A stretch of DNA of 63,139 bases from an uncultured Clostridia bacterium (GTDB lineage Bacteria > Bacillota > Clostridia > TANB77 > CAG-508): assembly GCA_948502395.1 (NCBI GenBank), contig CAOPES010000010.1, positions 1 through 63,139 on the forward strand, written 5' to 3'. Both the position numbers and the translations under genes were made by a program. Each line of letters begins with the position of its first letter. Positions within the stretch are counted from its first letter, which is position 1. This document shows, one piece after another, positions 27,149-36,969 of this stretch. The notes below the pieces were generated by a model. That model worked only from the letters and a program-made list of their open reading frames with translations, searched no databases and was not told the origin of the DNA.

Positions 27149-29443
27149 TTATTTTTCTCCTTTGTCTTTTTTATATTTCTCTAATACATTTCTTGTTGCT
27201 TGTATATATGCATAACCATAATTTCTATCAGGCTCTAAACATGCGCCTTCTGCCCATTCATTCCATGCATTTACAAATATCATCTTTTCATCTAATTCAT
27301 CATTTTCTAGTGTTTCTTTTACTAAGTCTTCTAACCAAGTCTCATATAATTTAGGTGTAGATCCCCAAAATACATCTGGTGTATATTGTCTTCTTGGGGT
27401 GTTATCCCAAGCTGGGAATATTCCACGATATAATTTATGGTCAAATGGTCTAAGATAAGTTTTTTCCTCTACCATTCTTTCATAGTCATATATTACTCCT
27501 TTAAAGTTTTTATTGAAGAATTTTAATCTATCATTCATTACTTTTATTTCCATACCAAATGGTGGGAATTCTATAAATCCGTCAAATATACTTTTATATT
27601 CATCTGTTATATCAAATGTTTTTACTGCCATAATATATGCTTCGCCTATTCCAACTTCTCTTAAATATTTTCTCCAGTTTTCTACCATTATTCCTACATT
27701 TTTTATTAATGTAGGTTTATATATTATTATTAGTGGTTTTCCATCTACTTTTATATATCTTTCATCTCTAATATATTTTTCCATATCTTTAATACAATAT
27801 ATTAGTTTTTCTTCGTCATCATCTTGTGCTATTAAGATTTCTTTATCTCCACCGTCCCATCTTTTGGTCCAATTTTCATTAGCCCAATTTATACAGAAAT
27901 TGATGTCTAAGTCTTTGTTCTCAAGAATTATATCTAATGGTTTCTCCATTAATCTATGTCTATTAAACCAGTAATAATATATTGAAAATCCATATATTCC
28001 ATATTGTTTTGCTAATTCTATTTGTTTTTTTATATTTTCTTTTTGACTTAAATCATAGAAGCCTATATCATGTGGCAATTTAGGTTGCATTTGTCCTAAA
28101 AAGTGTGGTGTTGCTTTAGTAACATTAGACCATTCTGTAAATCCTTTTCCCCACCATTCTTCATTTTCTTTAAATGTGTGATATTGTGGTAAATAATGTG
28201 CAATTACTTTTACGTCATTTTCTGTTTTTTCATATGGTTTTTCATTGAATGGTACAAATGTCTTTTTAGTTTCAGGTTTTTCAAAATTTTTGTACATTTG
28301 GTCCATCATATTTTTATAGTCGTCAATGTTAACATCATAATTATATTGTAATCCACCATTTTTCTTCATTTGTTTTTTGATCCTATGGTTATGTATTGGT
28401 GCATATACACGTGGGAAGTATGTTTGTAATACTTTTTTTGCAAATTGCTTCATTCCTATTTTCTCCTTAAATATTTTTACATTCATTACATAAAAAGCTC
28501 TATATATATAAGCAAATAATGGATAGTTATACATTAAGGAAATTTGTTTAATGTATTTGTCATCTTCATATTTATATAATTCTTTAAATGCTTTTTTGTT
28601 TCTTAATACTATAAATTTAGTATCCATTATAGATTTTAAATATTTAATTCCATTTTCTATAACTGGTTTTAGCTCTGGATTTAAGACATTTATCCTTTTT
28701 TGCAATGTTTCTAATATTTGAATATGATTTATTATTAAATGTCTTCTTAATGTTCTAGAAAATTTATATATTGTTTTTGTTGTAACATATCCTATTTGAT
28801 TATTTCCATGTTGTCTGTATTTTATTAATGGCTTTTCTATATATCCTATATCTCCATTTGCTCCTGCAACTAATCCTATCCACCAATCATGTACTATTGG
28901 ATATCCTGGTAAAGGAACTAGCTTATCTATTAATTTGCTATTAACAATAGTTGTACAACCTGTTATACAGTTTGTCATTACACAACTTCTATAATCCTTA
29001 CTTTTTTTAATTTTTTCTTTAATGCTATAATCTGGCCAAAAATCCCACATTGATTTATGTATTGTTTGCAAATTCTTGTCTACAACTTCTAAATCTGAGC
29101 AAACTAAGTCTAATTTTTCAGAAGTTATTTTATTATAAGATTCTTCAACTTTATTTTCCATCCAAAAGTCATCTTGGTCTGATAGCATAAAATAATCTGC
29201 TGTTACATAGCTTAATAATTTTTCAAAGTTTTTGTTATATCCTAAATTTTTTTCATTTTTTATTATTTGAACTCTACTATCTTTATTTTTATACTCTTCT
29301 AATATTTTCCATGTATTATCTTTTGAACAGTCATCACATATTATTAGTTTAAAATCTTTAAATGTTTGATTTAATATACTTTCTATTTGTGGTCTTAAAT
29401 ATTTTTCTCCATTATAAGTTGCCATTAATATGTCTACTTTCAT
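27149..29443 (-). CDS. Fused glycosyltransferase: GT2 domain plus WbsX-type domain
   Basis: A 764-residue protein. Residues 1 to about 220 are a GT2 transferase (VDILMATYNGEKYLRPQIES, DDCSKDNTW, MLSDQDDFW, VHDWWIGLVAG). A helical link follows. From about 405 to the end lies a WbsX-like domain (VIAHYLPQYHTFKENEEWWG, KGFTEWSNV, INWANENWTKRWDGG, FVNAWNEWAEGACLEPD). WbsX domains occur in O-antigen and capsule loci and are probably glycosyl-active. Two activities in one chain suggest that two consecutive sugars are added. The start is the family-typical MKVDILMATYNG. Confidence 0.88.
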   Translation of the reverse strand: MKVDILMATYNGEKYLRPQIESILNQTFKDFKLIICDDCSKDNTWKILEEYKNKDSRVQIIKNEKNLGYNKNFEKLLSYVTADYFMLSDQDDFWMENKVEESYNKITSEKLDLVCSDLEVVDKNLQTIHKSMWDFWPDYSIKEKIKKSKDYRSCVMTNCITGCTTIVNSKLIDKLVPLPGYPIVHDWWIGLVAGANGDIGYIEKPLIKYRQHGNNQIGYVTTKTIYKFSRTLRRHLIINHIQILETLQKRINVLNPELKPVIENGIKYLKSIMDTKFIVLRNKKAFKELYKYEDDKYIKQISLMYNYPLFAYIYRAFYVMNVKIFKEKIGMKQFAKKVLQTYFPRVYAPIHNHRIKKQMKKNGGLQYNYDVNIDDYKNMMDQMYKNFEKPETKKTFVPFNEKPYEKTENDVKVIAHYLPQYHTFKENEEWWGKGFTEWSNVTKATPHFLGQMQPKLPHDIGFYDLSQKENIKKQIELAKQYGIYGFSIYYYWFNRHRLMEKPLDIILENKDLDINFCINWANENWTKRWDGGDKEILIAQDDDEEKLIYCIKDMEKYIRDERYIKVDGKPLIIIYKPTLIKNVGIMVENWRKYLREVGIGEAYIMAVKTFDITDEYKSIFDGFIEFPPFGMEIKVMNDRLKFFNKNFKGVIYDYERMVEEKTYLRPFDHKLYRGIFPAWDNTPRRQYTPDVFWGSTPKLYETWLEDLVKETLENDELDEKMIFVNAWNEWAEGACLEPDRNYGYAYIQATRNVLEKYKKDKGEK

Positions 29444-29464
29444 TTTTACGTCCTTTCTTGCTCT

Positions 29465-31168
29465 TTAATTTTTTACTTTAAATAATTTATTTTTTTCAAA
29501 TCTTAAATTTATATTATAATTAGGGTCAGGTTTTGTTAGTTCTTTTTCCCATTTTTTATAGAAGTTATTTTCGCCTTGTTTTTCTGTAATTTCCAAAACT
29601 TCTAACTCAATATGTGGATTTATTACATTCAGTTTATTAAATTTCTTTAATAACGTAAATGATAAGTCTGCTATTGCATCTGAATAATCCATATGTTCTG
29701 ATAAATATCCTGCATTTTCTAAATCTTTTTTATTCACCATTATACATTCTGATTTTATTATTGAATAATTTTGAACTACCGCTCCCCTTGTTACATATCC
29801 AAAACTTCCTGCAATATCAGTATAGTCTAAATAACCTATTTTCTCTTTATCTATTCCATATACTGTTCCATTGTATTGAGTACTTGTATTTCTATAAATT
29901 ATTCTCGGTGAGATTACTCCCACATCATCTCTTTGTATAAATCCTAATAATTGTTCTATAAAATTTTTTGTTTTTATAAGTTGAATATCCTTAGCAAATA
30001 TTATTTGCTCACTGTCTGATTTTTGTGCAATTTCATTCATCTTAGAAATTAGTTTATCTTGTTCAACAACTACTATTTCTTTTATCTTGTCATTTTCTAT
30101 TTTAATTTCTCTTGGTGAAATAACAATAATTTCATAATTTTTATATGTTAATTCATTGATTGACTTATTTAATTCTTCTATATTTATTCTTTCATCTTGT
30201 AAATACAGTAAAAGTGTTACTTTTGACTCTTTTTTTATTCCATATATAGCTCTATTTCGTACAATTGCCACACCAAATTCCATCTTTCCTTGTGTTAGTC
30301 CTTTTCTTTTTAAGTGTTCTTGAACTGCATTTTTTCCAGCTTCAAAACAATATGGTTTTGCTTCTGCATTTCCTGCTGTTGAACTTGGTGACACTCTCCA
30401 ATGGTATAAAATCTTAGGAATATGAACTACTTGTTTTGCATTTTCTACCGCTCTTAAAATTAAATCATAATCTTGACTGCCATCAAATTGTTCGTTAAAC
30501 CCTTTTAGTTTGTCCATCAATTCTTTCTTAAATATACTAAAATGACATATATAATTATAACTTGTAAATGTATCAAATGCATAATCTGGTTTAAAATTAG
30601 GCTCACGTCTTGTTTTTTTATTTATATCTACAAATTTATCTTCATCTGTAAATATGTATTCTGCATCTGGATTTTCATTTATTGCTTTTACTATTTCATA
30701 TAATGAATTAATTGGTATTAAGTCATCATGGTCTAATAATGCTATAAAATCCCCTGTTGCAAGCTTTAATGCTTCATTTGTATTTCCAGATATCCCTTTG
30801 TTTTCTTCTAGAATTTGATATTTTATTCTTTCATCTTTTTTTGCGTATTCTTTTAAGTATTCTAATGGTTCTGTACTTCCATCTGCTAAACATAATTCCC
30901 AATTACTATATGTTTGATTTTGCACTGATTTTACTAGTTCTAATAAATATTTTTTAGGTGTATTATATAGTGGAATTACTATACTTATTTTTGGCATATT
31001 TTCAAATTTATGATTTCTTTGTTCCTTTATCTCTTTATTAGTTGGTGTATTTTTTCTAATCCAAGCATAATATTCCTTTTTTTCTTCATCACAAAAGTAG
31101 TTTTTCACTTTATTTATAGAACCTTTGACTCCATTTTGTTTTAATGTCGTTATCGCTTTTTTTACCAT
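29465..31168 (-). CDS. GT2 glycosyltransferase with a second divergent GT-like half
   Basis: A 567-residue cytoplasmic protein. The N-terminal domain at about 55-290 is a GT2 enzyme: PKISIVIPLYNTPKKYLLEL, LADGSTEPLEYL, LLDHDDLIPINSLYEI (DxD) and GSQDYDLILRA. The second half has TLLLYLQDERINIEELNKSI and NYEIIVISPRE, a GT2-like layout whose acidic metal motif is weak, so it may be degenerate. Such two-domain enzymes are common in rhamnan and O-antigen loci. It lies 21 bases from both neighbours. Confidence 0.87.
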   Translation of the reverse strand: MVKKAITTLKQNGVKGSINKVKNYFCDEEKKEYYAWIRKNTPTNKEIKEQRNHKFENMPKISIVIPLYNTPKKYLLELVKSVQNQTYSNWELCLADGSTEPLEYLKEYAKKDERIKYQILEENKGISGNTNEALKLATGDFIALLDHDDLIPINSLYEIVKAINENPDAEYIFTDEDKFVDINKKTRREPNFKPDYAFDTFTSYNYICHFSIFKKELMDKLKGFNEQFDGSQDYDLILRAVENAKQVVHIPKILYHWRVSPSSTAGNAEAKPYCFEAGKNAVQEHLKRKGLTQGKMEFGVAIVRNRAIYGIKKESKVTLLLYLQDERINIEELNKSINELTYKNYEIIVISPREIKIENDKIKEIVVVEQDKLISKMNEIAQKSDSEQIIFAKDIQLIKTKNFIEQLLGFIQRDDVGVISPRIIYRNTSTQYNGTVYGIDKEKIGYLDYTDIAGSFGYVTRGAVVQNYSIIKSECIMVNKKDLENAGYLSEHMDYSDAIADLSFTLLKKFNKLNVINPHIELEVLEITEKQGENNFYKKWEKELTKPDPNYNINLRFEKNKLFKVKN

Positions 31169-31189
31169 ATTTACATATGCTCCTTTTCA

Positions 31190-32956
31190 TTATTTTGTAA
31201 ATGTATTTTTTATGTCTGCTAGCTTTTTTGCTACCTTCCATGTTTTTGATTTATATATATCTTTTATTTCATTATTTAGTTTTGATATTTCAACTTCATT
31301 TTTATATATTTTATCTTTATATTCATATATTTCAGTTTCTAATTGTTTTTTGCTCTTTTCTAATTCTGTTTTATCACGAGTTAAATTATTAATATCACCT
31401 TTTAAAACATAATTTTCATATATTGGATTATTGTATTTTCTAGTATAAAATTCAAATAATTCTTTATCCATTATATTTTCTGTTATTTTTCTGTCTAATT
31501 CTTCAAATATAGAAATATATTTTTTTATTCCCATTTTTTCATAAATTTTATATTCTTCAATTTTATTACGTAATTTTTCTATATTTACAATACTTCTATA
31601 TATTAAAAACTCTATTGGGACATTTTCTTCTACCCATTCTTGGTCAAAAAATACACATTTATTTTCTATTATAAAACAATTTTTTAATATCATATCCCAG
31701 TATCCATTTTCTAAATAATGAAATTCTTTTAATGTTTCTTTGTTTATATCAGGAATATATTTTTCTAATACTGTTTGTTTTTCTTCTTGATATGGAATAG
31801 CAATTTTATCAATCGCTTCTTTGTATTGGTTTAATATCTCAAATATTTTTTCTGGGTTTTGTATATTATCTGATATTACTTGTGATGCTAGTTTACCTTC
31901 TACAAATTTACTTATCACTTTTCCTTCTTGTTCATAATCTAATATCTCTATATTAGCTTCTCTTAATTTTTTTATATTCTCTATCATATTGTTTAAGTGT
32001 ATTTTAGACTTTTCATTAATATATGTCTTTTCTACTGTTTTTTCTCTAATTTTAGTCATTAACTGATATTCTTTTTTGCGATAGTTATTAAAAGACACAT
32101 ATTTTGTATCATTTTTAAATTCGACTTGTGAAGCTTCTATAAAATATGAGTTTGCAAAAAAAGGAAACATTTTATTATCTTCTTTTATTATTGTATCGTA
32201 TGCATCTACTTCGCTGAAAAATATTGAACTTTCTTTATGATAACAAGGAAAGTATCCATTTATTTTTGAGCTGGTTGGCAAATATTCATCTGAGAATATT
32301 AAACTAGGCAATTTATAATTTGGTAAAGGATATAAGAATTTATAGTAATTTAACCCTACATTTTTTAATATTTCTTCTATTTTATTTTTTCCCAATTTAT
32401 ATCCTTTTGGACTACTTTTGTATCCTGTAATAGAATCAAAAGTATTTCCTGTACATTCATCCAAATCGCCTACATATGATTTTAATGCAAATTTGTTATC
32501 TGTTGCAATTAAAATCTTCCCATTTGGTTTTAATAGGTTTACGCAATATTTTAGTAATTCTTCTGCTGGCTTTTCTCCGCAAAAAATATGTTGCGCATAC
32601 TCCAATACTCCTATTAATGTAATATAATCAAACTTTTCTTCTAATTTAATATCTTGTAATTTTCCTACTATTATTTCTAAATTTTCTTTATTTTCACATT
32701 TTTTTGCAATTGTTTCCGCTTCTTCTTGTCCAAAAGCAATTGATATTACTTTTTCATTTTTTTCACATAGAGCTTCTGTTATTGCTCCTACAATAGCTCC
32801 TATTTCTAGTATATTTGAATTTTGCTTAAAGTCGTATGAGTATACAAGGTTTTTTCTTATGTTTTCTAGTTCTTTTATTGTGCCTTCAAAATCTTTCTCT
32901 TTTCTTTTTAGTTCATATGTATCATTTTCTTTATAATAATCAAAATTCAACTTCAT
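31190..32956 (-). CDS. Methyltransferase-containing glycan protein with a C-terminal coiled coil
   Basis: A 588-residue protein. About residues 40-190 are a class I SAM methyltransferase (NILEIGAIVGAITEALCE as motif I, YITLIGVLEYAQ, LLKPNGKILIATDNKFAL). Residues of about 280-475 include FVEGKLASQVI and NCFIIENKCVFFDQEW, reminiscent of a kinase-like fold (N..FFDQEW), but I cannot confirm this. The end from about 510 is a charged coiled coil. Methyltransferase-kinase proteins with coiled coils (WbdD-like) terminate and measure O-antigen chains next to Wzm/Wzt, and this gene lies 13 bases from wzt. A chain-terminator role is inference from that context. Confidence 0.72.
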   Translation of the reverse strand: MKLNFDYYKENDTYELKRKEKDFEGTIKELENIRKNLVYSYDFKQNSNILEIGAIVGAITEALCEKNEKVISIAFGQEEAETIAKKCENKENLEIIVGKLQDIKLEEKFDYITLIGVLEYAQHIFCGEKPAEELLKYCVNLLKPNGKILIATDNKFALKSYVGDLDECTGNTFDSITGYKSSPKGYKLGKNKIEEILKNVGLNYYKFLYPLPNYKLPSLIFSDEYLPTSSKINGYFPCYHKESSIFFSEVDAYDTIIKEDNKMFPFFANSYFIEASQVEFKNDTKYVSFNNYRKKEYQLMTKIREKTVEKTYINEKSKIHLNNMIENIKKLREANIEILDYEQEGKVISKFVEGKLASQVISDNIQNPEKIFEILNQYKEAIDKIAIPYQEEKQTVLEKYIPDINKETLKEFHYLENGYWDMILKNCFIIENKCVFFDQEWVEENVPIEFLIYRSIVNIEKLRNKIEEYKIYEKMGIKKYISIFEELDRKITENIMDKELFEFYTRKYNNPIYENYVLKGDINNLTRDKTELEKSKKQLETEIYEYKDKIYKNEVEISKLNNEIKDIYKSKTWKVAKKLADIKNTFTK

Positions 32957-32969
32957 ACTTTTCCCCTAT

Positions 32970-34250
32970 CTATTTTTGTTTATCAATACTTATATCTGTA
33001 TCTAAACTTAGCACTCCTACATGCTCTTTTGAAGAAATAATCTCTACTAATAAAGCATCATATTTTCTATTTAATACTTCTAATTCTCCACTTGGCTTAA
33101 AATGTGTACAACTAAATGAAAGTGTATATTTGTTTGGAGCTACTTGTAATCTTGTTTTAAACGATACTTCAACAACATCTCCTTTTTGATATTTTCCTGT
33201 TGCTATTTTTTCAATTAAAGTATTTGTTCCACAAACTTCTAGTCCATTAAAATCTTTTAATGTCATTGTAAATATTGGTTCATTTACTGTGTCATTAAAT
33301 TTTATTTTAGATTTTAATATTACTTCTTTACCATTATCTATTGATTGTAAATAATTTCCCTTTTCGTCAAATACACCATAATCTATTACTTCTGCTTGTC
33401 CATTTCCATATTCTATTATTTCATCATTTTCATTAAAGTGTGATTTCCATGTATCTTTATTTGTTGTCTTCTTTGTTTTAATAGTTTTTCCTTTTTCTTT
33501 CGGTTGTACTGCTTCATCTATTCCTACTATTATTTTTTTGTATTTTTCAACCCCTTCTTTTACTCCACCATCAAAGATTTTCTTTCCGGAATTTATTATT
33601 ATTGTTCTTGTACAATTTTTTAATACATCTGTAATACTGTGTGTTACAAAAAGAATTGTTTTTCCTTTCTTTTTGAATTGGTCAAATTTTTTGAAGCATT
33701 TTAATTGAAACGCCATATCTCCTACTGATAAAACTTCGTCTACAATTAGAATTTCTGGATCTACATTTATAGCACATGAAAAAGCTAAACGAGCAAACAT
33801 ACCAGAAGAATATGTTTTTACTGGTTGATATAAATGGTCGCCTATGTCTGCAAAGTCTATTATTTCTTGCTTTCTCTCTTCTATTTGTTCATTTGTTAAT
33901 CCCATTACTTGTCCATGTTGATATATATTTTCTATTCCTGTCAATTCCATATTAAAAGCTGTTCCTAATTCTAATAATGAACTTATTTTTCCTTTTGTGA
34001 TTATTTCTCCATTTGTTGGAGTTACAACTCCTGTTACCATTTTTAATAGAGTGGATTTTCCAGCTCCATTTTTTCCAAGTATACCTAGTATTTCTCCTTT
34101 TTTCACTTCAAGGTTTAAATCGTCCATTGCTCTAAATGTTGAATGTCTATTAGCACTTGGAAATATAGCTTCCATTAATCTATCTTTTTTTGTAGGATAC
34201 ATTTTGTATTCTTTTGTCAAATGTTTTATTTCTATTACGTTCTCTCCCAT
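32970..34250 (-). CDS. Polysaccharide ABC exporter ATPase (Wzt-like) with C-terminal carbohydrate-binding domain
   Basis: ATPase of an ABC transporter that exports lipid-linked glycan. Walker A is GKNGAGKST near residue 60, the signature SSGMFARLAFS near 150 and Walker B ILIVDEVLSVGD. A C-terminal Wzt_C-type beta domain of about 160 residues (from about 265, with GNGQAEVIDYGVFDEKGNYL) suggests that the exporter reads a chain-end modification. At 426 residues it fits the long Wzt class. It pairs with the permease at 34276-35067. The start follows GGAGAG-like bases. Confidence 0.92.
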   Translation of the reverse strand: MGENVIEIKHLTKEYKMYPTKKDRLMEAIFPSANRHSTFRAMDDLNLEVKKGEILGILGKNGAGKSTLLKMVTGVVTPTNGEIITKGKISSLLELGTAFNMELTGIENIYQHGQVMGLTNEQIEERKQEIIDFADIGDHLYQPVKTYSSGMFARLAFSCAINVDPEILIVDEVLSVGDMAFQLKCFKKFDQFKKKGKTILFVTHSITDVLKNCTRTIIINSGKKIFDGGVKEGVEKYKKIIVGIDEAVQPKEKGKTIKTKKTTNKDTWKSHFNENDEIIEYGNGQAEVIDYGVFDEKGNYLQSIDNGKEVILKSKIKFNDTVNEPIFTMTLKDFNGLEVCGTNTLIEKIATGKYQKGDVVEVSFKTRLQVAPNKYTLSFSCTHFKPSGELEVLNRKYDALLVEIISSKEHVGVLSLDTDISIDKQK

Positions 34251-34275
34251 TTGTAAAATCCTTTCTATTTATTAT

Positions 34276-35067
34276 TTATAATACATCAGCAAAGTCTTTT
34301 TTGTTTCTTTTAAATACGTGATTTCCCCATATAAATAATACTACTGTAATTGTCCAAAATATTATTGTATATATAAAGTGTCCATCACTAATAATAGTTC
34401 CACCCATAAACACTTCTCTAAATGCTGTTACTAAATATGTGAATGGTAAACATTTCATAGCATTTAAAAGTAATGGATGTTCAGATATCATTGTTAATCC
34501 CCAAACTACTGGTGTTGCCCACATACATATTTGCATAACAATTGATAATAAATTTGAAAAGTCTGGTACTAATGTTGTTATGGCTGATGTAAATCTTGTT
34601 AATGCTAAAATAAATGCATATGCTGCAACAAGAACATATATAAATTCTAAAATATTTGGCATATATCCAAATATCATACATACAACTGCTGCTATTGTAA
34701 ATAAAAATACTGATACTATACTATTTCCAGTTATTGTTATCATTGGTATAACATCTACTGGGAAAACTACTTTTTTAACTAAATATGCATATGCTCTTAT
34801 TGATCCACTTGCTCCCATTATATTGTCATTTAAGCACATCCACATTGCCATTCCCGGTAAAAACCATACAACATATGGTGAATTACCTTCTCCTTGTGTT
34901 TTGAATATAAATTGAAATACGATAACATACATCATCATAAATACAAATGGATTTAAAAATCCCCATATACTTCCTAAGCTTGTACTTGCAAATCTATTTT
35001 TAAAATCGTTCTTTCCTAATTTTAATATTAATTTTCTATTTTTTACTATCTCTTTAATAAATTCCAT
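34276..35067 (-). CDS. Polysaccharide ABC exporter permease (Wzm-like)
   Basis: ABC-2 permease of 263 residues with six helices. Features: RFASTSLGSIWGFLNPFVFM near the N-terminus and the SLGSxWxxLxP family pattern, then AFREVFMGG near the end. It forms the exporter with the Wzt-like ATPase 25 bases downstream. The substrate is probably a rhamnose-containing glycan made by this locus, as rfbDACB is next to it (inference). Confidence 0.93.
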   Translation of the reverse strand: MEFIKEIVKNRKLILKLGKNDFKNRFASTSLGSIWGFLNPFVFMMMYVIVFQFIFKTQGEGNSPYVVWFLPGMAMWMCLNDNIMGASGSIRAYAYLVKKVVFPVDVIPMITITGNSIVSVFLFTIAAVVCMIFGYMPNILEFIYVLVAAYAFILALTRFTSAITTLVPDFSNLLSIVMQICMWATPVVWGLTMISEHPLLLNAMKCLPFTYLVTAFREVFMGGTIISDGHFIYTIIFWTITVVLFIWGNHVFKRNKKDFADVL

Positions 35068-35172
35068 ATTTATCCGTGATTTTCAATCACTTTCACTCCT
35101 TTCGTTTAATTATGTATTTTCTATGCTTTTCTATTCTATATTGGATTGCTATTTTTGTCAATTAAACTGTTC

Positions 35173-36153
35173 TTATTTCACAAATTCCAAAAATCCGATT
35201 ATTGGGAAATGAAAAATCACTATTTCTTTTATCATCTTTTTTAAAAGATTCTTCCCAGCTAAAAACTTAAAATATTTAAAAATATGAAAATTCACATATT
35301 TACTTTTTTCTAAGCTTTCGTAATATTTAATAATATCTTCTAAAAATTTCTTATCTTCTTCATTTTTCGCATATTGTTTACACATTTTAGCACCATTTAG
35401 GTATGCTTTATCAATTACCTTTTCTTTTCTATATTTTAAATACGATTTATAGTTTCTACCATTTTCTTTTTTCCACATAGCTAAATTTTGAGCTAAATTT
35501 CTTCCACCAAACACATTAGTATTGTGTAATCTGTATCCAAATAATGGTTCTTCTATATAAGCCATTCCTTTATTCTCATTTGCTATAAAAGCCGATAGCC
35601 AGTCATGTGCCATTACTTCTTCTGTAAATGGTAACATTTTATCTCTAACTTGTCTTGTCATTATTTGCGAACATCCTATTCCAATACAACGTGATATTGC
35701 AAGTTTACTCTTTCCATTTATTAATGGTACATTTTTGTATTTAAAATAATTTCTTTTTATTACTTCATCATTTTCATTTATTTGTGTTGAATTGCAATAT
35801 ACTAAATCAACATTTTCACTTTTTAATTTTTTGATGCTTTCTTCTACTTTGTTTTTATACCATATATCATCATGGTCACAGAACATTATGTATTTTGCTT
35901 CTGCTTTTTCTAATAAGAATTCAAAATTTTTTATATATCCAATATTTTTTTCTTGTAGATATACTTTTATTCTACTATCTTTTTTTTCGTATTCTTTTAG
36001 AGTTTCTTGTACTTCTTTTTTGCTTGAATTGTCGTCACTTATTATTATTTCTATATTTGTGTATGTTTGGTTTAATATACTATCTATTTGTTTTTTTAAA
36101 TATTCTATTTGGGTGTTATATGTTGCAAGTATAATGTCAATTTTGTCTTCCAT
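35173..36153 (-). CDS. GT2 glycosyltransferase, rhamnosyltransferase-like
   Basis: Cytoplasmic GT2 enzyme of 326 residues. DIILATYNTQIEYLKKQIDS at the start, ISDDNSSKKEV, MFCDHDDIWYKNKVEESIK (DxD region) and MAHDWLSAFIANE match the WbbL/RgpB-like rhamnosyltransferase group. It resembles the N-terminal half of the fused enzyme at 27149-29443. GAGGG precedes the ATG. It is the first gene of the long minus-strand glycan locus. Confidence 0.88.
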   Translation of the reverse strand: MEDKIDIILATYNTQIEYLKKQIDSILNQTYTNIEIIISDDNSSKKEVQETLKEYEKKDSRIKVYLQEKNIGYIKNFEFLLEKAEAKYIMFCDHDDIWYKNKVEESIKKLKSENVDLVYCNSTQINENDEVIKRNYFKYKNVPLINGKSKLAISRCIGIGCSQIMTRQVRDKMLPFTEEVMAHDWLSAFIANENKGMAYIEEPLFGYRLHNTNVFGGRNLAQNLAMWKKENGRNYKSYLKYRKEKVIDKAYLNGAKMCKQYAKNEEDKKFLEDIIKYYESLEKSKYVNFHIFKYFKFLAGKNLLKKMIKEIVIFHFPIIGFLEFVK

Positions 36154-36188
36154 TATTTTCCCTCTTTTTTGTTTGTTTTTTCTTTTGA

Positions 36189-36217
36189 ATTATATCATAT
36201 AGTGCTTGTATCTACAA
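36189..36217 (-). promoter_or_regulatory. Promoter of the surface-glycan locus
   Basis: Minus-strand TTGTAG (36212-36217), 17-base spacer, TATAAT (36189-36194), 36 bases before the first glycosyltransferase start. Confidence 0.65.
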
Positions 36218-36228
36218 GCTTTTTATAC

Positions 36229-36260
36229 AAAAAAAGCCAATCTTTTCAGATTGACTTTTT
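36229..36260 (-). terminator. Terminator after rplU-rpmA
   Basis: AAAAAGCCAATC / GATTGACTTTTT stem with one mismatch and a T5 tail, just past the rpmA stop. Confidence 0.8.
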
Positions 36261-36266
36261 ATTATT

Positions 36267-36527
36267 TTATTGTCCTTGTGGATAGACGCTTACTTGTTTT
36301 TTGTCTCTTCCTTTTCTTTCAAATTTTACAATTCCGTCTACTAATGAATATAGTGTATCATCGCTACCTTTTCCAACATTAGTTCCTGGATGTACTTTTG
36401 TTCCTCTTTGTCTTACTAGGATGTTTCCTGCTAAGACAAATTGTCCATCAGCTCTTTTGACACCAAGTCTTTTAGATTCACTGTCTCTACCGTTGTGACT
36501 GCTACCTTGACCTTTCTTATGAGCCAT
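36267..36527 (-). CDS. rpmA: Ribosomal protein L27, without the usual Firmicutes N-terminal extension
   Basis: 50S protein near the peptidyl-transferase centre. MAHKKGQGSSHNGRDSESKR starts at the ATG at 36527, with AAAGGAG nine bases upstream. The longer frame from TTG at 36536 adds only three residues. Most Firmicutes L27 proteins begin with a cleavable leader ending in FFA and are processed by Prp, encoded between rplU and rpmA. Here neither the leader nor a prp gene is present in the 68-base gap. The protein is 86 residues, as in Gram-negative forms. Confidence 0.95.
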   Translation of the reverse strand: MAHKKGQGSSHNGRDSESKRLGVKRADGQFVLAGNILVRQRGTKVHPGTNVGKGSDDTLYSLVDGIVKFERKGRDKKQVSVYPQGQ

Positions 36528-36595
36528 GTTTCTCAACTCCTTTCGGTTTCGTTTTTATTTATGTTTTCTCTTTTAAAATCTATGTTTTAAATAAA

Positions 36596-36964
36596 TTATG
36601 CTTCAACTTTTTCTGTAGCTTCAGCTTTTGCTTTTGCTGCTGTTTTCTTTGCAACTGTTTTTATTCCTGTGATTTCTACTTTTGTGTATGGTTGTCTGTG
36701 TCCTTGTTTTCTTCTGTAATTCTTTTTAGCTTTCATTTTGAACACTATGATTTTTTTAGCTTTACCATGTGAAACTACTTTTCCTTCAACCTTTACACCT
36801 TTAACATATGGATTTCCTACTTGTACTTTTCCTTCTTCTGATACTAGGATTACTTTGTCAAATGTTACTTTTTTTCCTTCCTCTGTATCTAATTTTTCGA
36901 AAAATACTACGTCTCCTTCTGCTACTTTGTATTGTTTTCCACAGCTTTCGATTATTGCGTACAT
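36596..36964 (-). CDS. rplU: Ribosomal protein L21
   Basis: 50S protein binding 23S rRNA. MYAIIESCGKQYKVAEGDVV at the start, LDTEEGKKVTFDKVILV and the C-terminal GHRQPYTKVEI are diagnostic. An alanine/lysine-rich tail (KKTAAKAKAEATEKVEA) extends it to 122 residues, longer than the usual 102 or so. GGGAGGTG precedes the ATG. An L21 leader is upstream. Confidence 0.96.
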   Translation of the reverse strand: MYAIIESCGKQYKVAEGDVVFFEKLDTEEGKKVTFDKVILVSEEGKVQVGNPYVKGVKVEGKVVSHGKAKKIIVFKMKAKKNYRRKQGHRQPYTKVEITGIKTVAKKTAAKAKAEATEKVEA

Positions 36965-36969
36965 TTAAA

